A DNA stretch of 64,000 bases, taken from contig JACDZI010000004.1 in the NCBI GenBank assembly GCA_013426785.1, positions 1 through 64,000 of the forward strand, read 5' to 3'. Shown here one piece after another: positions 9,894-19,162 of the stretch. The notes under the pieces were generated by a model that did not search any database, was not told the DNA's origin, and was given only the letters and a program-made list of their open reading frames with translations. Within the stretch, counting starts at the first letter, position 1. Each line of letters opens with the position of its first letter. The position numbers and the translations under genes are program-made. The stretch is from Rhodocyclaceae bacterium (GTDB lineage: Bacteria > Pseudomonadota > Gammaproteobacteria > Burkholderiales > Rhodocyclaceae).

Positions 9894-10307
9894 TCAACTC
9901 AAATGACGTGTAACAAAGGTGGTAGCAATCGGCAGTTTGGCGGAAGCCAGCCCGAAAGCCTCGCGCGCCAAACCCTCATCAACACCATCCATTTCGTATA
10001 AGACCTTGCCCGGCTGAATTTCGGCCACCCAGTATTCCGGGTTTCCCTTACCGTTACCCATACGGACCTCAGCGGGCTTTTGGGAAATCGGCTTGTCCGG
10101 GAAAATCCGAATCCAGATTCTCCCCCCCCGCTTGATGTGGCGTGTCATTGCACGTCGGGCTGCTTCGATTTGCCGTGCCGTCAGGCGACCCCTGCCGGTT
10201 GCCTTGAGGCCATATTCACCAAAGCTAACTTTGGTGCCACGAGTCGCCAGACCCGTATTGCGCCCCTTTTGTTCCTTGCGATATTTTCTACGTGCCGGTT
10301 GCAACAT
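9894..10307 (-). CDS. rplP: 50S ribosomal protein L16
   Basis: L16 (137 residues) lies close to the A site and the peptidyl transferase centre. The start [20 protein letters not shown] and the segment [20 protein letters not shown] near residue 65 are diagnostic. It is 6 nt after rpsC in the S10 operon. Confidence 0.98.
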   Translation of the reverse strand: MLQPARRKYRKEQKGRNTGLATRGTKVSFGEYGLKATGRGRLTARQIEAARRAMTRHIKRGGRIWIRIFPDKPISQKPAEVRMGNGKGNPEYWVAEIQPGKVLYEMDGVDEGLAREAFGLASAKLPIATTFVTRHLS

Positions 10308-10313
10308 GCTGCA

Positions 10314-11213
10314 TTACTCCTTCTCACCCTGGCCCGACATATCAGTACTGGCCTTGGTTGATGTTGTCTTGCGAACGCGCTTTGCAGGAGACTTGGACGG
10401 AGTCCCTGCCGCTACCGTCGATTCAAACCTTGTCTCGCTTCCTTGCGCTTCGGCTTTTTTGGTGGTGCGGCGCGGAGTCAGCTTGGTATCGCCTTCGTTT
10501 GAGGTGGGACCTGGCTTGGCCGTGCGACGTGCTCGCTTAGCCGGTTCATCCCCTCCCTGATCGTTTGGGGTAGCCACTTCACCGCGCGCTGCTGTTTCAC
10601 CTTTGAAAACCCATACCTTGATACCGATAATCCCGTAGGTTGTCTTGGCTTCCGAGGTTCCGTAGTCAATTTCGGCGCGTAAGGTATGAAGCGGGACTCG
10701 GCCCTCCCGGTACCATTCCGTTCGCGCAATTTCTGCACCATTCAGGCGGCCTGCGCTCATGATCTTTATGCCCTGAGCACCGAGACGCATCGCGTTTTGC
10801 ATCGCACGCTTCATCGCACGACGGAACATGATGCGCTTTTCAAGTTGTTGTGCAATCGAATCGGCGATCAACTGTGCATCAACTTCGGGCTTGCGGATTT
10901 CTTCAATGTTTACATGAACTGGAACACCCATACGACGCTGTAGATCAGCCTTAAGTTGTTCGATGTCCTCGCCCTTCTTACCAATAACTACCCCAGGCCG
11001 CGCACTGAATACCGTAACACGAGCATTCTTCGCAGGGCGCTCAATCACGACTCGGCCTACAGATGCGTGAGCCAATTTTTTCTTCAGATAGTCACGTACC
11101 GCAATATCCTCTTGCAGCATCGAGGCAAATGACTTGCTGTTGGCGAACCAGCGCGAGGTCCAGTCACGCGTGACAGAGAGACGGAAGCCGGTCGGATGAA
11201 TCTTTTGTCCCAT
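10314..11213 (-). CDS. rpsC: 30S ribosomal protein S3 with long basic C-terminal tail
   Basis: S3 lines the mRNA entry channel and helps unwind mRNA. Residues 1-215 are a normal S3: start [22 protein letters not shown] domain around 45-110 ([15 protein letters not shown]), C-terminal domain ending with KVWVFKGE. About 85 further residues form a low-complexity tail rich in Thr, Lys, Arg, Ser and Pro. At 299 residues it is much longer than the E. coli protein (233). The tail is probably disordered and could bind RNA. Confidence 0.97.
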   Translation of the reverse strand: MGQKIHPTGFRLSVTRDWTSRWFANSKSFASMLQEDIAVRDYLKKKLAHASVGRVVIERPAKNARVTVFSARPGVVIGKKGEDIEQLKADLQRRMGVPVHVNIEEIRKPEVDAQLIADSIAQQLEKRIMFRRAMKRAMQNAMRLGAQGIKIMSAGRLNGAEIARTEWYREGRVPLHTLRAEIDYGTSEAKTTYGIIGIKVWVFKGETAARGEVATPNDQGGDEPAKRARRTAKPGPTSNEGDTKLTPRRTTKKAEAQGSETRFESTVAAGTPSKSPAKRVRKTTSTKASTDMSGQGEKE

Positions 11214-11222
11214 GTGAGTTCC

Positions 11223-11552
11223 TTATTCTCCGACTGTCACGTAGATGTGGCAGGTCTGTTTGCTGATGCGATTTCCACGGCCTTTTGCACGCGCCGTAAA
11301 ACGCTTGAGTACCGTTCCCTGCTCGACGTGTATCTGCGTCACTTTCAGCACATCAATGTCAGCACCATTGTTATGCTCAGCATTGGCAATAGCCGACTCA
11401 AGCACTTTTTTGACTATAACAGCACCTTTTTTGGGGGAAAAGGCAAGTATGCTAAGAGCTTGATCTACCGTCTTGCCGCGAACAAGATCGGCTACCAACC
11501 GCCCTTTTTGAGCGGAGAGACGAACTCCCCGCAGGATAGCGTTAGTTTCCAT
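11223..11552 (-). CDS. rplV: 50S ribosomal protein L22
   Basis: L22 (109 residues from the ATG at 11552) lines the exit tunnel with a long beta hairpin. The start [20 protein letters not shown] is the betaproteobacterial form. An upstream in-frame ATG at 11558 would add two residues, but the AAGGA box is only 1 nt from it and 7 nt from the chosen ATG. It lies 9 nt before rpsC. Confidence 0.97.
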   Translation of the reverse strand: METNAILRGVRLSAQKGRLVADLVRGKTVDQALSILAFSPKKGAVIVKKVLESAIANAEHNNGADIDVLKVTQIHVEQGTVLKRFTARAKGRGNRISKQTCHIYVTVGE

Positions 11553-11562
11553 TGACATATCC

Positions 11563-11838
11563 TTACTTCTTCGCCTTTTTGCCCGCCGCGTGTCCCTTGA
11601 AGGTGCGCGTCAATGCAAATTCACCAAGCTTGTGACCAACCATATTTTCCGAAACATAGACAGGAATATGCTGCTTACCGTTGTGGACCGCGATGGTCAG
11701 GCCGATGAAGTCCGGAAGAATCGTCGACCGGCGCGACCAGGTCTTGATCGGGCGCTTGTCATTCGAAGCGCGGACTGTATCGACCTTCTTGATCAAGTGA
11801 TCGTCTACGAACGGACCTTTTTTAATTGAACGTGCCAT
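11563..11838 (-). CDS. rpsS: 30S ribosomal protein S19
   Basis: S19 (91 residues) pairs with S13 in the 30S head near the A site. The start [20 protein letters not shown] and the segment [20 protein letters not shown] are invariant family features. It lies between rplB and rplV in the S10 operon. Confidence 0.98.
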   Translation of the reverse strand: MARSIKKGPFVDDHLIKKVDTVRASNDKRPIKTWSRRSTILPDFIGLTIAVHNGKQHIPVYVSENMVGHKLGEFALTRTFKGHAAGKKAKK

Positions 11839-11848
11839 GTCTTACCTC

Positions 11849-12676
11849 TTAGCGCTTATGACGGCGCTGGACAATCATATTGTCGGTGCGCTTGTTGCTG
11901 CGAGTACGATAGCCTTTAGTCGGTTGTCCCCACGGACTCACCGGTACCCGGCCTTCGCCTGTACGACCTTCACCACCCCCATGCGGGTGGTCGATCGGGT
12001 TCATTGCTGTACCGCGAACTGTTGGGCGAATACCGCGCCAGCGATTAGCTCCCGCCTTGCCAATCTTACGAAGGTTGTTTTCTTCATTACCTACCTCGCC
12101 GATCGTGGCACGGCACTCGATATGGACACGCCGGATTTCACCTGAGCGCAAACGAACCTGAGCATAAGTGCCTTCGCGCGCCAACAACTGGACTGAAGTA
12201 CCTGCTGCGCGTGCCATTTGGGCTCCCTTACCAGGCATCATCTCTATGCAGTGAATTGTGCTGCCGACAGGAATATTGCGAATCGGCAGAGAATTTCCCG
12301 ACTTGATGGGAGCTTCTGGGCCACTCATAATCTCTTGCCCTACGACCATGCCCTTGGCAGCAATGATGTAACGACGCTCACCATCTGCGTAGCACAGCAA
12401 TGCGATATTGGCCGAGCGATTCGGGTCGTACTCCAGGCGCTCGACCTTAGCAACGATCCCGTCCTTGTTGCGCTTGAAGTCGATGACCCGATAGTGTTGT
12501 TTATGACCACCCCCTTGGTGGCGTGTCGTAATATGGCCGTGATTGTTGCGTCCAGCCTTGCTGGTCTGCTTTTCGGTGAGCGCATCAAATGGCCCTCCCT
12601 TGTGCAAACTGGGATTGACAACCTTTACGAGGCCACGTCGCCCGGCAGATGTGGGTTTGACTTTCACCAGCGCCAT
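11849..12676 (-). CDS. rplB: 50S ribosomal protein L2
   Basis: L2 (275 residues) is a core protein of the peptidyl transferase region and a subunit bridge. It contains the OB and SH3-like domains and the conserved [13 protein letters not shown] loop near residue 225, which holds the essential histidine. It is immediately adjacent to rplW (no gap). Confidence 0.98.
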   Translation of the reverse strand: MALVKVKPTSAGRRGLVKVVNPSLHKGGPFDALTEKQTSKAGRNNHGHITTRHQGGGHKQHYRVIDFKRNKDGIVAKVERLEYDPNRSANIALLCYADGERRYIIAAKGMVVGQEIMSGPEAPIKSGNSLPIRNIPVGSTIHCIEMMPGKGAQMARAAGTSVQLLAREGTYAQVRLRSGEIRRVHIECRATIGEVGNEENNLRKIGKAGANRWRGIRPTVRGTAMNPIDHPHGGGEGRTGEGRVPVSPWGQPTKGYRTRSNKRTDNMIVQRRHKR

Positions 12677-12991
12677 TTATGCAACCCCCTCTGCAAAATT
12701 GATTTCCTGACCAGACTCAAGCGAAACAAATGCTTTGCGCACATCGCTACGACGCCCCATGGTGCGCCCCACGCGCTTGACCTTTCCTTTGGCATTGGCG
12801 ACCTGGACCGCATTCACACGCACCTTGAAGAGCATCTCAACAGCTGCCTTGATTTCCGGCTTGGTTGCATCGGGAGCAACAACAAATACAACCTGATTAT
12901 TCTTTTCAGCGAGCATAGTGGCCTTCTCGGAAATCTGGGGGGCCAGTAGCACCTGATACAGACGTTCTTGCTTGAATTGGATTGCATTCAT
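12677..12991 (-). CDS. rplW: 50S ribosomal protein L23
   Basis: L23 (104 residues) surrounds the tunnel exit and docks trigger factor and SRP. Conserved parts are [20 protein letters not shown] and [19 protein letters not shown] (here [10 protein letters not shown]). The start codon overlaps the rplD stop by 4 nt, so the two are probably translationally coupled. Confidence 0.97.
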   Translation of the reverse strand: MNAIQFKQERLYQVLLAPQISEKATMLAEKNNQVVFVVAPDATKPEIKAAVEMLFKVRVNAVQVANAKGKVKRVGRTMGRRSDVRKAFVSLESGQEINFAEGVA

Positions 12992-13620
12992 CCCAGCAGC
13001 TCCTCAAGTTTGGTCACGGCACCCTTGGTAATCAGTACGCGCGGAAAACGAATCAAGGAAAGGGGATCTGCCTGTTTCGGCTCAAGAACGAGCAGGTTCG
13101 GCAAATTACGGGAAGCCAGCATTAGATTGTCATCAAGATTGTCAGTAACCAGCAGAGCAGACTCAATCCCAAGTTCTTTCAGCTTTATTGCAACCAAGCG
13201 AGTCTTTGGCGCTTCTACAGTGAAGCTTTCTACAACCGTAAGACGATCTTCGCGCGCAAGTTGCGAGAGGATGGCCACTAAACCTGCACGATACATCTTG
13301 CGGTTAACCTTGTGAGTGAAGTTTTCTTCAGGTGAGCTTGGGAAAGCACGACCACCGCTACGCCACAGGGGGCTCGATGTCATGCCAATACGAGCCCTAC
13401 CAGTACCTTTCTGTTTCCATGGCTTTTTGGTGCTATGTTTGACTTCCCCTCGCGTCAACTGAGCACGGTTACCGGCGCGCGCATTAGCTTGATAGGCAAC
13501 CACTAGTTGATGCACCAATGCCTCGTTGTAATCGCGACCAAACAAGCCTTCTGATACGCTGACTGTAGTAACAGCCTGACCTTGCTCATTAATTAATTTT
13601 AGTTCCATAGACGCGCTCAC
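12988..13620 (-). CDS. rplD: 50S ribosomal protein L4
   Basis: L4 (210 residues) reaches into the exit tunnel; in E. coli it also represses the S10 operon. The extended loop [19 protein letters not shown] near residue 65 is diagnostic. Overlaps of 4 nt with both rplC and rplW make a tightly coupled rplC-rplD-rplW block. Confidence 0.98.
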   Translation of the reverse strand: MSASMELKLINEQGQAVTTVSVSEGLFGRDYNEALVHQLVVAYQANARAGNRAQLTRGEVKHSTKKPWKQKGTGRARIGMTSSPLWRSGGRAFPSSPEENFTHKVNRKMYRAGLVAILSQLAREDRLTVVESFTVEAPKTRLVAIKLKELGIESALLVTDNLDDNLMLASRNLPNLLVLEPKQADPLSLIRFPRVLITKGAVTKLEELLG

Positions 13621-14270
13621 ATATCTGAGCCGGCAGCTTTGACTGCAGGACGAACCACGACATCACCACCGCGAGCACCCGGCACAGCGCCTTTAATCAA
13701 AAGAAGTTGGCGGGCTTCATCAACTCTGACCACTTCAAGATTTTGGGTGGTACGACGAACATCCCCTAGATGACCGGCCATACGCTTTCCGGGGAACACA
13801 CGACCCGGATCCTGCGCCATGCCGATCGAACCAGGTGCGTTATGTGACACCGAGTTGCCGTGAGAAGCGCGGTTGGACGAAAAATGATGTCGCTTAATCG
13901 AACCCGCGAAGCCTTTTCCAATCGTGGTTCCGGTGATGTCAACCTTTTGACCGACTGTAAAAAGGGCCACATTCAGTGCATCACCCGGCTTGAAGCCAGT
14001 GGCACCTGACTCGGGAATGGTGAATTCCATCAGTGCTGCGCCGGCCTCCACACCCGCTTTCGCGAAGTGGCCGGCTTCCGGCTTGGCAACACGCGAGACA
14101 CGGCGTTTTCCAAAGGTAACTTGGATGGCGGAATAACCATCCTTAGCCTGTGTCTTGACTTGCGCAATTCTGTTGTTCGACACGTCGAGCACCGTCACCG
14201 GAACGCTAGAACCATCCTCGGTAAAGATGCGCGTCATGCCGACCTTGCGCCCTACAAGTCCTAAACCCAT
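13617..14270 (-). CDS. rplC: 50S ribosomal protein L3
   Basis: L3 (217 residues) nucleates 50S assembly and extends a loop toward the peptidyl transferase centre. The loop [20 protein letters not shown] near residue 145 is conserved and includes the region methylated by PrmB in relatives. It lies about 86 nt after rpsJ and overlaps rplD by 4 nt. Confidence 0.98.
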   Translation of the reverse strand: MGLGLVGRKVGMTRIFTEDGSSVPVTVLDVSNNRIAQVKTQAKDGYSAIQVTFGKRRVSRVAKPEAGHFAKAGVEAGAALMEFTIPESGATGFKPGDALNVALFTVGQKVDITGTTIGKGFAGSIKRHHFSSNRASHGNSVSHNAPGSIGMAQDPGRVFPGKRMAGHLGDVRRTTQNLEVVRVDEARQLLLIKGAVPGARGGDVVVRPAVKAAGSDM

Positions 14271-14356
14271 TGTTTTCTCCTAAATCCGGCTACGATTGGC
14301 CGGGTAGTTACACCAAAAACTGTCAGCCGGCTAGACCGACCACTTGCAAGCAACGG

Positions 14357-14668
14357 CTACTGCAATTTAATTTCCACATCAACGCCTGCTGGAAGATCTA
14401 GCTTCATCAAAGCATCGACAGTCTTATCCGTCGGATCAATGATGTCCATGAGACGAAGGTGGGTTCGAATTTCGAATTGATCTCGTGACGTCTTATTGAC
14501 GTGCGGGGAACGGAGGAGGTTGAATCGCTCTATCCTAGTAGGCAACGGAACCGGGCCTCGCACAACCGCGCCAGTTCGCTTTGCAGTATCCACAATCTCC
14601 ATGGCTGATTGGTCAATCAACCGATAGTCAAAAGCTTTCAGTCGAATGCGGATTTTCTGGTTTTGCAT
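14357..14668 (-). CDS. rpsJ: 30S ribosomal protein S10
   Basis: S10 (103 residues) is a 30S head protein that also acts as NusE in antitermination together with NusB and NusG. The start [20 protein letters not shown] and the loop [18 protein letters not shown] are canonical. It opens the S10 operon, 35 nt after the tufA terminator T tract. Its only visible promoter overlaps that terminator. Confidence 0.98.
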   Translation of the reverse strand: MQNQKIRIRLKAFDYRLIDQSAMEIVDTAKRTGAVVRGPVPLPTRIERFNLLRSPHVNKTSRDQFEIRTHLRLMDIIDPTDKTVDALMKLDLPAGVDVEIKLQ

Positions 14669-14703
14669 GTTTGATCCTCAAAGAGCAAGCGCCTTGCGGC
14701 GAC

Positions 14704-14739
14704 AAAAAACGAAAGGGCGGAATTATCCTGCCCTTTCGT
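14704..14739 (-). terminator. Terminator of the str operon (after tufA)
   Basis: A perfect 10 bp stem is formed by ACGAAAGGGC (14709-14718) and GCCCTTTCGT (14730-14739) with an 11 nt loop. On the minus strand it is followed by six T residues. It lies 16 nt after the tufA stop. The loop contains GATAAT, which reads as a -10 box for rpsJ, so the same DNA may both end one operon and start the next. Confidence 0.9.
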
Positions 14740-14750
14740 TAGAAAAGCAA
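14722..14750 (-). promoter_or_regulatory. Putative S10-operon promoter inside the tufA terminator
   Basis: On the minus strand TTGCTT (14750-14745) and GATAAT (14727-14722) are 17 bp apart. The -10 matches five of six positions; the -35 matches only three. Downstream of the -10 the sequence TCCGCCCTTTCG resembles that after the str promoter (TCCGCCTCTTTT). A transcript starting near 14715 would lack the upstream terminator arm. Confidence 0.55.
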
Positions 14751-14754
14751 CAGA

Positions 14755-15945
14755 TTACTCGACGATTTTTGCGACGACGCCGGCGCCGACGGTACGGCCA
14801 CCTTCGCGGATGGCGAAGCGCAGTCCGTCTTCCATCGCGATCGGCGCAATCAGCTTCACCGTCATCTGCACGTTGTCACCCGGCATCACCATCTCGATCC
14901 CCGCCGGCAGTTCGCACGCCCCGGTCACGTCCGTCGTCCGAAAGTAGAACTGCGGACGGTAGCCGTTGAAGAACGGGGTATGACGGCCACCTTCGTCCTT
15001 CGACAGAACATAGACTTCGGCGACGAAATGAGTGTGCGGGGTGATGGAGCCCGGCTTGGCCAGCACCTGACCACGCTCAACTTCTTCACGCTTGGTACCG
15101 CGCAGCAGCACGCCGACGTTGTCGCCCGCCTGCCCCTGGTCGAGCAGCTTGCGGAACATTTCGACACCGGTACAGGTGGTCTTGACGGTGGGACGGATAC
15201 CGACGATTTCAATTTCTTCGCCAACCTTGACGACGCCACGCTCAACCCGACCGGTCACGACAGTGCCGCGACCTGAGATGGAGAAGACGTCTTCGATGGG
15301 CATCAGGAAGGGTTTGTCGATGGCGCGCTCGGGGGTGGGAATGTAGCTATCCAGCGCTTCCGCCAACTGAAGAATGGCCAACTCGCCGAGTTCGCCTTTG
15401 TCGCCTTCCATGGCCTTCAGGGCGGAACCCTTGACGATCGGGATGTCGTCGCCCGGAAAGTCGTACTTGCTGAGCAGTTCGCGCACTTCCATTTCGACGA
15501 GTTCGAGCAGTTCGGCATCGTCCACCATGTCGCACTTGTTCATGAAGACGATGATAAAGGGGACACCGACCTGACGGGCCAGCAGGATGTGTTCACGAGT
15601 CTGCGGCATCGGGCCGTCAGCGGCCGAAACCACCAAGATCGCACCGTCCATCTGGGCAGCACCCGTGATCATGTTCTTGACGTAGTCAGCATGCCCCGGA
15701 CAGTCAACGTGCGCATAGTGACGGTTTGCCGTCTCGTATTCAACGTGCGCCGTGTTGATGGTGATGCCCCGCGCCTTCTCTTCCGGCGCTGCATCAATCT
15801 GGTCGTAGGCCTTCGCCTCCCCACCAAACTTCGCCGACAGCACCGATGTGATCGCCGCCGTCAACGTCGTCTTGCCATGATCCACGTGCCCAATCGTCCC
15901 CACATTCACATGCGGCTTCGTTCGCTCAAATTTGCCTTTTGCCAT
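14755..15945 (-). CDS. tufA: Elongation factor Tu (copy A, str operon)
   Basis: EF-Tu (396 residues) is the GTPase that delivers aminoacyl-tRNA to the ribosome. G motifs are GHVDHGKT at about residue 19, DCPGHADY at about 81 and NKCD at about 136; domains 2 and 3 follow. It is 23 nt after fusA and is followed by a strong terminator. The coding sequence appears identical to tufB at 31091-32281, with identity ending at the start and stop codons. Confidence 0.98.
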   Translation of the reverse strand: MAKGKFERTKPHVNVGTIGHVDHGKTTLTAAITSVLSAKFGGEAKAYDQIDAAPEEKARGITINTAHVEYETANRHYAHVDCPGHADYVKNMITGAAQMDGAILVVSAADGPMPQTREHILLARQVGVPFIIVFMNKCDMVDDAELLELVEMEVRELLSKYDFPGDDIPIVKGSALKAMEGDKGELGELAILQLAEALDSYIPTPERAIDKPFLMPIEDVFSISGRGTVVTGRVERGVVKVGEEIEIVGIRPTVKTTCTGVEMFRKLLDQGQAGDNVGVLLRGTKREEVERGQVLAKPGSITPHTHFVAEVYVLSKDEGGRHTPFFNGYRPQFYFRTTDVTGACELPAGIEMVMPGDNVQMTVKLIAPIAMEDGLRFAIREGGRTVGAGVVAKIVE

Positions 15946-15968
15946 TTCGATTCCTTAAAAGAACAATG

Positions 15969-18062
15969 TTACTTCTTGTTGATGACGGCTTCGGCGACGT
16001 TCTTCGGCGCCTCGCTGTAGTGCTTGAATTCCATTGAATAGGTGGCACGCCCCTGTGAAAGGGAACGCAACTGAGTGGAATAACCGAACATTTCCGCCAA
16101 GGGAACCTCGGCTTTGATCGCCTTGATGCCACCAGGCAAATCTTCCATGCCTTGTATCATGCCACGACGACCGGAAAGATCACCCATAACATTACCCATG
16201 TAATCTTCGGGGGTTTCCACTTCAACAGCCATCATAGGTTCGAGTAGTACCGGACTAGCCTTGCGCATGGCATCCTTGAATGCCATTGAGGCGGCCATTT
16301 TAAATGCATTCTCGTTCGAATCAACATCATGGTACGAGCCGTCGAAGAGTGTTACCTTGACATCCACAACCGGGAAGCCAGCAAGTACGCCGTTAGGCAA
16401 GGTTTCCTGCAAGCCCTTATCTACCGCAGGAATGTACTCGCGAGGAACTGTCCCACCCTTAATGGCATCAACAAACTCATAACCCTTGCCTTGCTCGTTC
16501 GGCTCTAACTTGATCCAAACGTGACCATATTGACCTCGGCCACCAGATTGTTTGACGAATTTACCTTCTTGCTCAACCGCCTTACGAATTGCTTCGCGAT
16601 AAGCCACTTGAGGCGCACCAACATTCGCCTCAACGTTGAATTCGCGCTTCATTCGATCAACAATAATCTCCAAGTGCAACTCACCCATACCGGAGATAAT
16701 GGTCTGACCAGACTCTTCGTCAGTCCGCACACGGAACGATGGATCTTCTTGAGCCAAGCGATTAAGCGCTATACCCATTTTCTCCTGGTCGGCCTTGGTC
16801 TTCGGCTCAACAGCAACGTGAATGACAGGCTCCGGGAAAATCATCCGCTCAAGAATAATCGGAGCATCTGGGTCGCACAAGGTCTCACCAGTTGTTACTT
16901 CTTTCAGCCCGACGCAAGCAGCGATGTCACCGGCGAGGACTTCCTTGATCTCTTCACGATTATTGGCATGCATTTGGAGAATGCGGCCAATACGCTCTTT
17001 TTTCCCCTTAACCGGGTTATACACCGTTGAGCCAGAAGCCAAAACACCGGAATAGACACGGATAAAGGTAAGCTGGCCCACGTAAGGATCAGTCATCAGC
17101 TTGAATGCTAGAGCCGAGAATTTCTCGGTGTCGTTGGCGCTTCGCGAAACTTCCCGATCGCTTTCATCAAGGCCGTCGACAGGAGGTATATCAACCGGTG
17201 AGGGAAGCAACTCGACCACAGCGTCAAGCATGCGCTGTACACCCTTATTCTTGAAAGCGGTACCACAGAGCATCGGCTGAATTTCGCAAGCGATGGTTCT
17301 TGTACGAAGGCCAAGCTTGATTTTATCTTCGGATAACTCACCCGCTTCGAGATACTCATTCATCAACTCTTCGGTAGCTTCAGCAGCGGCCTCAACCATT
17401 TGCCCACGCCAAGTCTTGGCAGTCTCCAGAAGTTCAGCCGGGATTTCACGGTAGTCGAACTTCATACCCTGGGATGCCTCATCCCAAATGATCGCCTTCA
17501 TCTTGATAAGGTCGACCACTCCGGTAAAGGAGTCTTCAGAGCCAATCGGGATCACAATGGGAACCGGCGTCGCGCTGAGCCTGGTCTTCATCTGCTCAAC
17601 GACCTTGAAGAAGTTGGCGCCGGTACGATCCATCTTGTTAACAAATGCAAGGCGCGGCACCTTGTACTTGTTAGCCTGACGCCACACAGTTTCAGACTGC
17701 GGTTGCACCCCGCCGACCGCACAATAAACCATGCAAGCACCATCCAGCACCCGCATCGAACGCTCAACCTCAATAGTGAAGTCAACGTGCCCCGGAGTGT
17801 CAATGATATTCAGACGATGCTCCGGGAATGACATGTCCATGCCTTTCCAGAAGCAAGTTGTAGCAGCAGAAGTAATGGTGATGCCGCGTTCCTGCTCCTG
17901 CTCCATCCAGTCCATCGTCGCCGCACCATCATGCACTTCACCGATCTTGTGATTAACCCCAGTGTAGAAAAGAATACGCTCGGTCGTCGTGGTCTTGCCT
18001 GCGTCAATATGCGCAGAAATACCTATGTTGCGATAGCGCTCAATGGGAGTCTTGCGGGCCAC
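15969..18062 (-). CDS. fusA: Elongation factor G
   Basis: EF-G (697 residues) is the GTPase that drives translocation. G motifs are AHIDAGKT near residue 17, DTPGHVDF near 88 and NKMD near 142. Domains 2 to 5 follow at normal length, with [15 protein letters not shown] in domain 5 near residue 635. It lies between rpsG and tufA in the str operon. Confidence 0.98.
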   Translation of the reverse strand: MARKTPIERYRNIGISAHIDAGKTTTTERILFYTGVNHKIGEVHDGAATMDWMEQEQERGITITSAATTCFWKGMDMSFPEHRLNIIDTPGHVDFTIEVERSMRVLDGACMVYCAVGGVQPQSETVWRQANKYKVPRLAFVNKMDRTGANFFKVVEQMKTRLSATPVPIVIPIGSEDSFTGVVDLIKMKAIIWDEASQGMKFDYREIPAELLETAKTWRGQMVEAAAEATEELMNEYLEAGELSEDKIKLGLRTRTIACEIQPMLCGTAFKNKGVQRMLDAVVELLPSPVDIPPVDGLDESDREVSRSANDTEKFSALAFKLMTDPYVGQLTFIRVYSGVLASGSTVYNPVKGKKERIGRILQMHANNREEIKEVLAGDIAACVGLKEVTTGETLCDPDAPIILERMIFPEPVIHVAVEPKTKADQEKMGIALNRLAQEDPSFRVRTDEESGQTIISGMGELHLEIIVDRMKREFNVEANVGAPQVAYREAIRKAVEQEGKFVKQSGGRGQYGHVWIKLEPNEQGKGYEFVDAIKGGTVPREYIPAVDKGLQETLPNGVLAGFPVVDVKVTLFDGSYHDVDSNENAFKMAASMAFKDAMRKASPVLLEPMMAVEVETPEDYMGNVMGDLSGRRGMIQGMEDLPGGIKAIKAEVPLAEMFGYSTQLRSLSQGRATYSMEFKHYSEAPKNVAEAVINKK

Positions 18063-18176
18063 TTGTTTTACCTGTCTCTCTACATCCGGCCATCATGCCC
18101 CCAAAGGCGCTGTATAGATGGCCAGATTATCCACAAAGCCAACCGGCAACTTGGCCGGCAGCACAATATAGTCAAA

Positions 18177-18647
18177 TTAAAACCGGAAATGCGAGAAGGC
18201 CTTGTTGGCCTCAGCCATTCTGTGTACTTCTTCGCGCTTTTTCATGGCAGCGCCACGACCTTCCGAGGCTTCGAGCAACTCAGTTGCCAACCTCTGATCC
18301 ATCGACTTCTCGCTACGCTTGCGTGCCGCCTCACGAATCCAGCGCATCGAAAGGGCAAGACGTCGCGATGGACGTACCTCGACAGGCACCTGATAATTAG
18401 CGCCGCCTACCCGACGACTTTTAACTTCGACGACCGGCTTGACATTATTGATCGCTAGCGAAAAGACCTCTACCGGATCCTTTCCACTCTTCTTGGAGAT
18501 CACACTAAATGCACCATAGACAATGTGCTCGGCAACCGATTTTTTTCCGCTCGCCATGATGACATTAACAAACTTGGAAACCTCGATATTGCCAAATTTA
18601 GGATCAGGCAGGATATCGCGCTTAGGAACTTCTCTACGACGGGGCAT
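18177..18647 (-). CDS. rpsG: 30S ribosomal protein S7
   Basis: S7 (156 residues) organises the 30S head; in E. coli it regulates the str operon. The start [20 protein letters not shown] and the tail [15 protein letters not shown] are canonical. It is 31 nt after rpsL. The 114 nt gap before fusA contains a modest G/C-rich hairpin but no clear terminator. Confidence 0.98.
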   Translation of the reverse strand: MPRRREVPKRDILPDPKFGNIEVSKFVNVIMASGKKSVAEHIVYGAFSVISKKSGKDPVEVFSLAINNVKPVVEVKSRRVGGANYQVPVEVRPSRRLALSMRWIREAARKRSEKSMDQRLATELLEASEGRGAAMKKREEVHRMAEANKAFSHFRF

Positions 18648-18678
18648 AAGACAACCTCTCTAACCAATCAAATAAGGC

Positions 18679-19056
18679 TTAAGCCTTCTTGGGACGCTTA
18701 GCGCCATACTTGGAACGGCTCTGCTTGCGATCCTTGACACCCTGAGTATCAAGGCTTCCACGCACGACGTGGTAACGAACACCCGGTAGATCCTTGACAC
18801 GCCCCCCACGAATCAGAACAACGGAGTGCTCCTGAAGATTATGCCCTTCACCACCAATGTATGAGATAACCTCGAATCCGTTGGTCAAGCGAACCTTGGC
18901 AACCTTACGTAAAGCAGAGTTAGGTTTTTTCGGTGTCGTTGTGTAAACGCGGGTACATACGCCACGCTTAGCTGGACAACTTTCCAGTGCAGGGACCTTA
19001 CTTTTCGTCTTTTCCGCTTGACGCGGCTTGCGTACAAGCTGATTAATGGTCGGCAT
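18679..19056 (-). CDS. rpsL: 30S ribosomal protein S12
   Basis: S12 (125 residues) monitors decoding at the A site. It carries the conserved [12 protein letters not shown] (K43 in E. coli numbering) and [13 protein letters not shown] (K88, D89), so the positions linked to streptomycin resistance are wild type, and D89 sits in the methylthiolation context recognised by RimO. It starts the str operon behind a near-consensus promoter with a leader of about 70 nt. Confidence 0.98.
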   Translation of the reverse strand: MPTINQLVRKPRQAEKTKSKVPALESCPAKRGVCTRVYTTTPKKPNSALRKVAKVRLTNGFEVISYIGGEGHNLQEHSVVLIRGGRVKDLPGVRYHVVRGSLDTQGVKDRKQSRSKYGAKRPKKA

Positions 19057-19133
19057 AGCTATCGTTCCTGATTCGTCTATCGCTCAAATTACTCTTGTTT
19101 CGGCCACTGACAAAGGCGCAAAAAAGAGGCGGA

Positions 19134-19162
19134 ATTATATTGATGAGATCATCCGGCGTCAA
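19134..19162 (-). promoter_or_regulatory. str operon promoter overlapping the rpoC stop codon
   Basis: On the minus strand TTGACG (19162-19157) and TATAAT (19139-19134) are spaced by 17 bp, giving 11 of 12 consensus matches. The -35 box contains the TGA stop codon of rpoC. The start region TCCGCCTCTTTTTT shares its first six bases with the S10 site, and the pyrimidine run CCTCTTTT with the spc promoter, which suggests common control of initiation. Confidence 0.85.
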
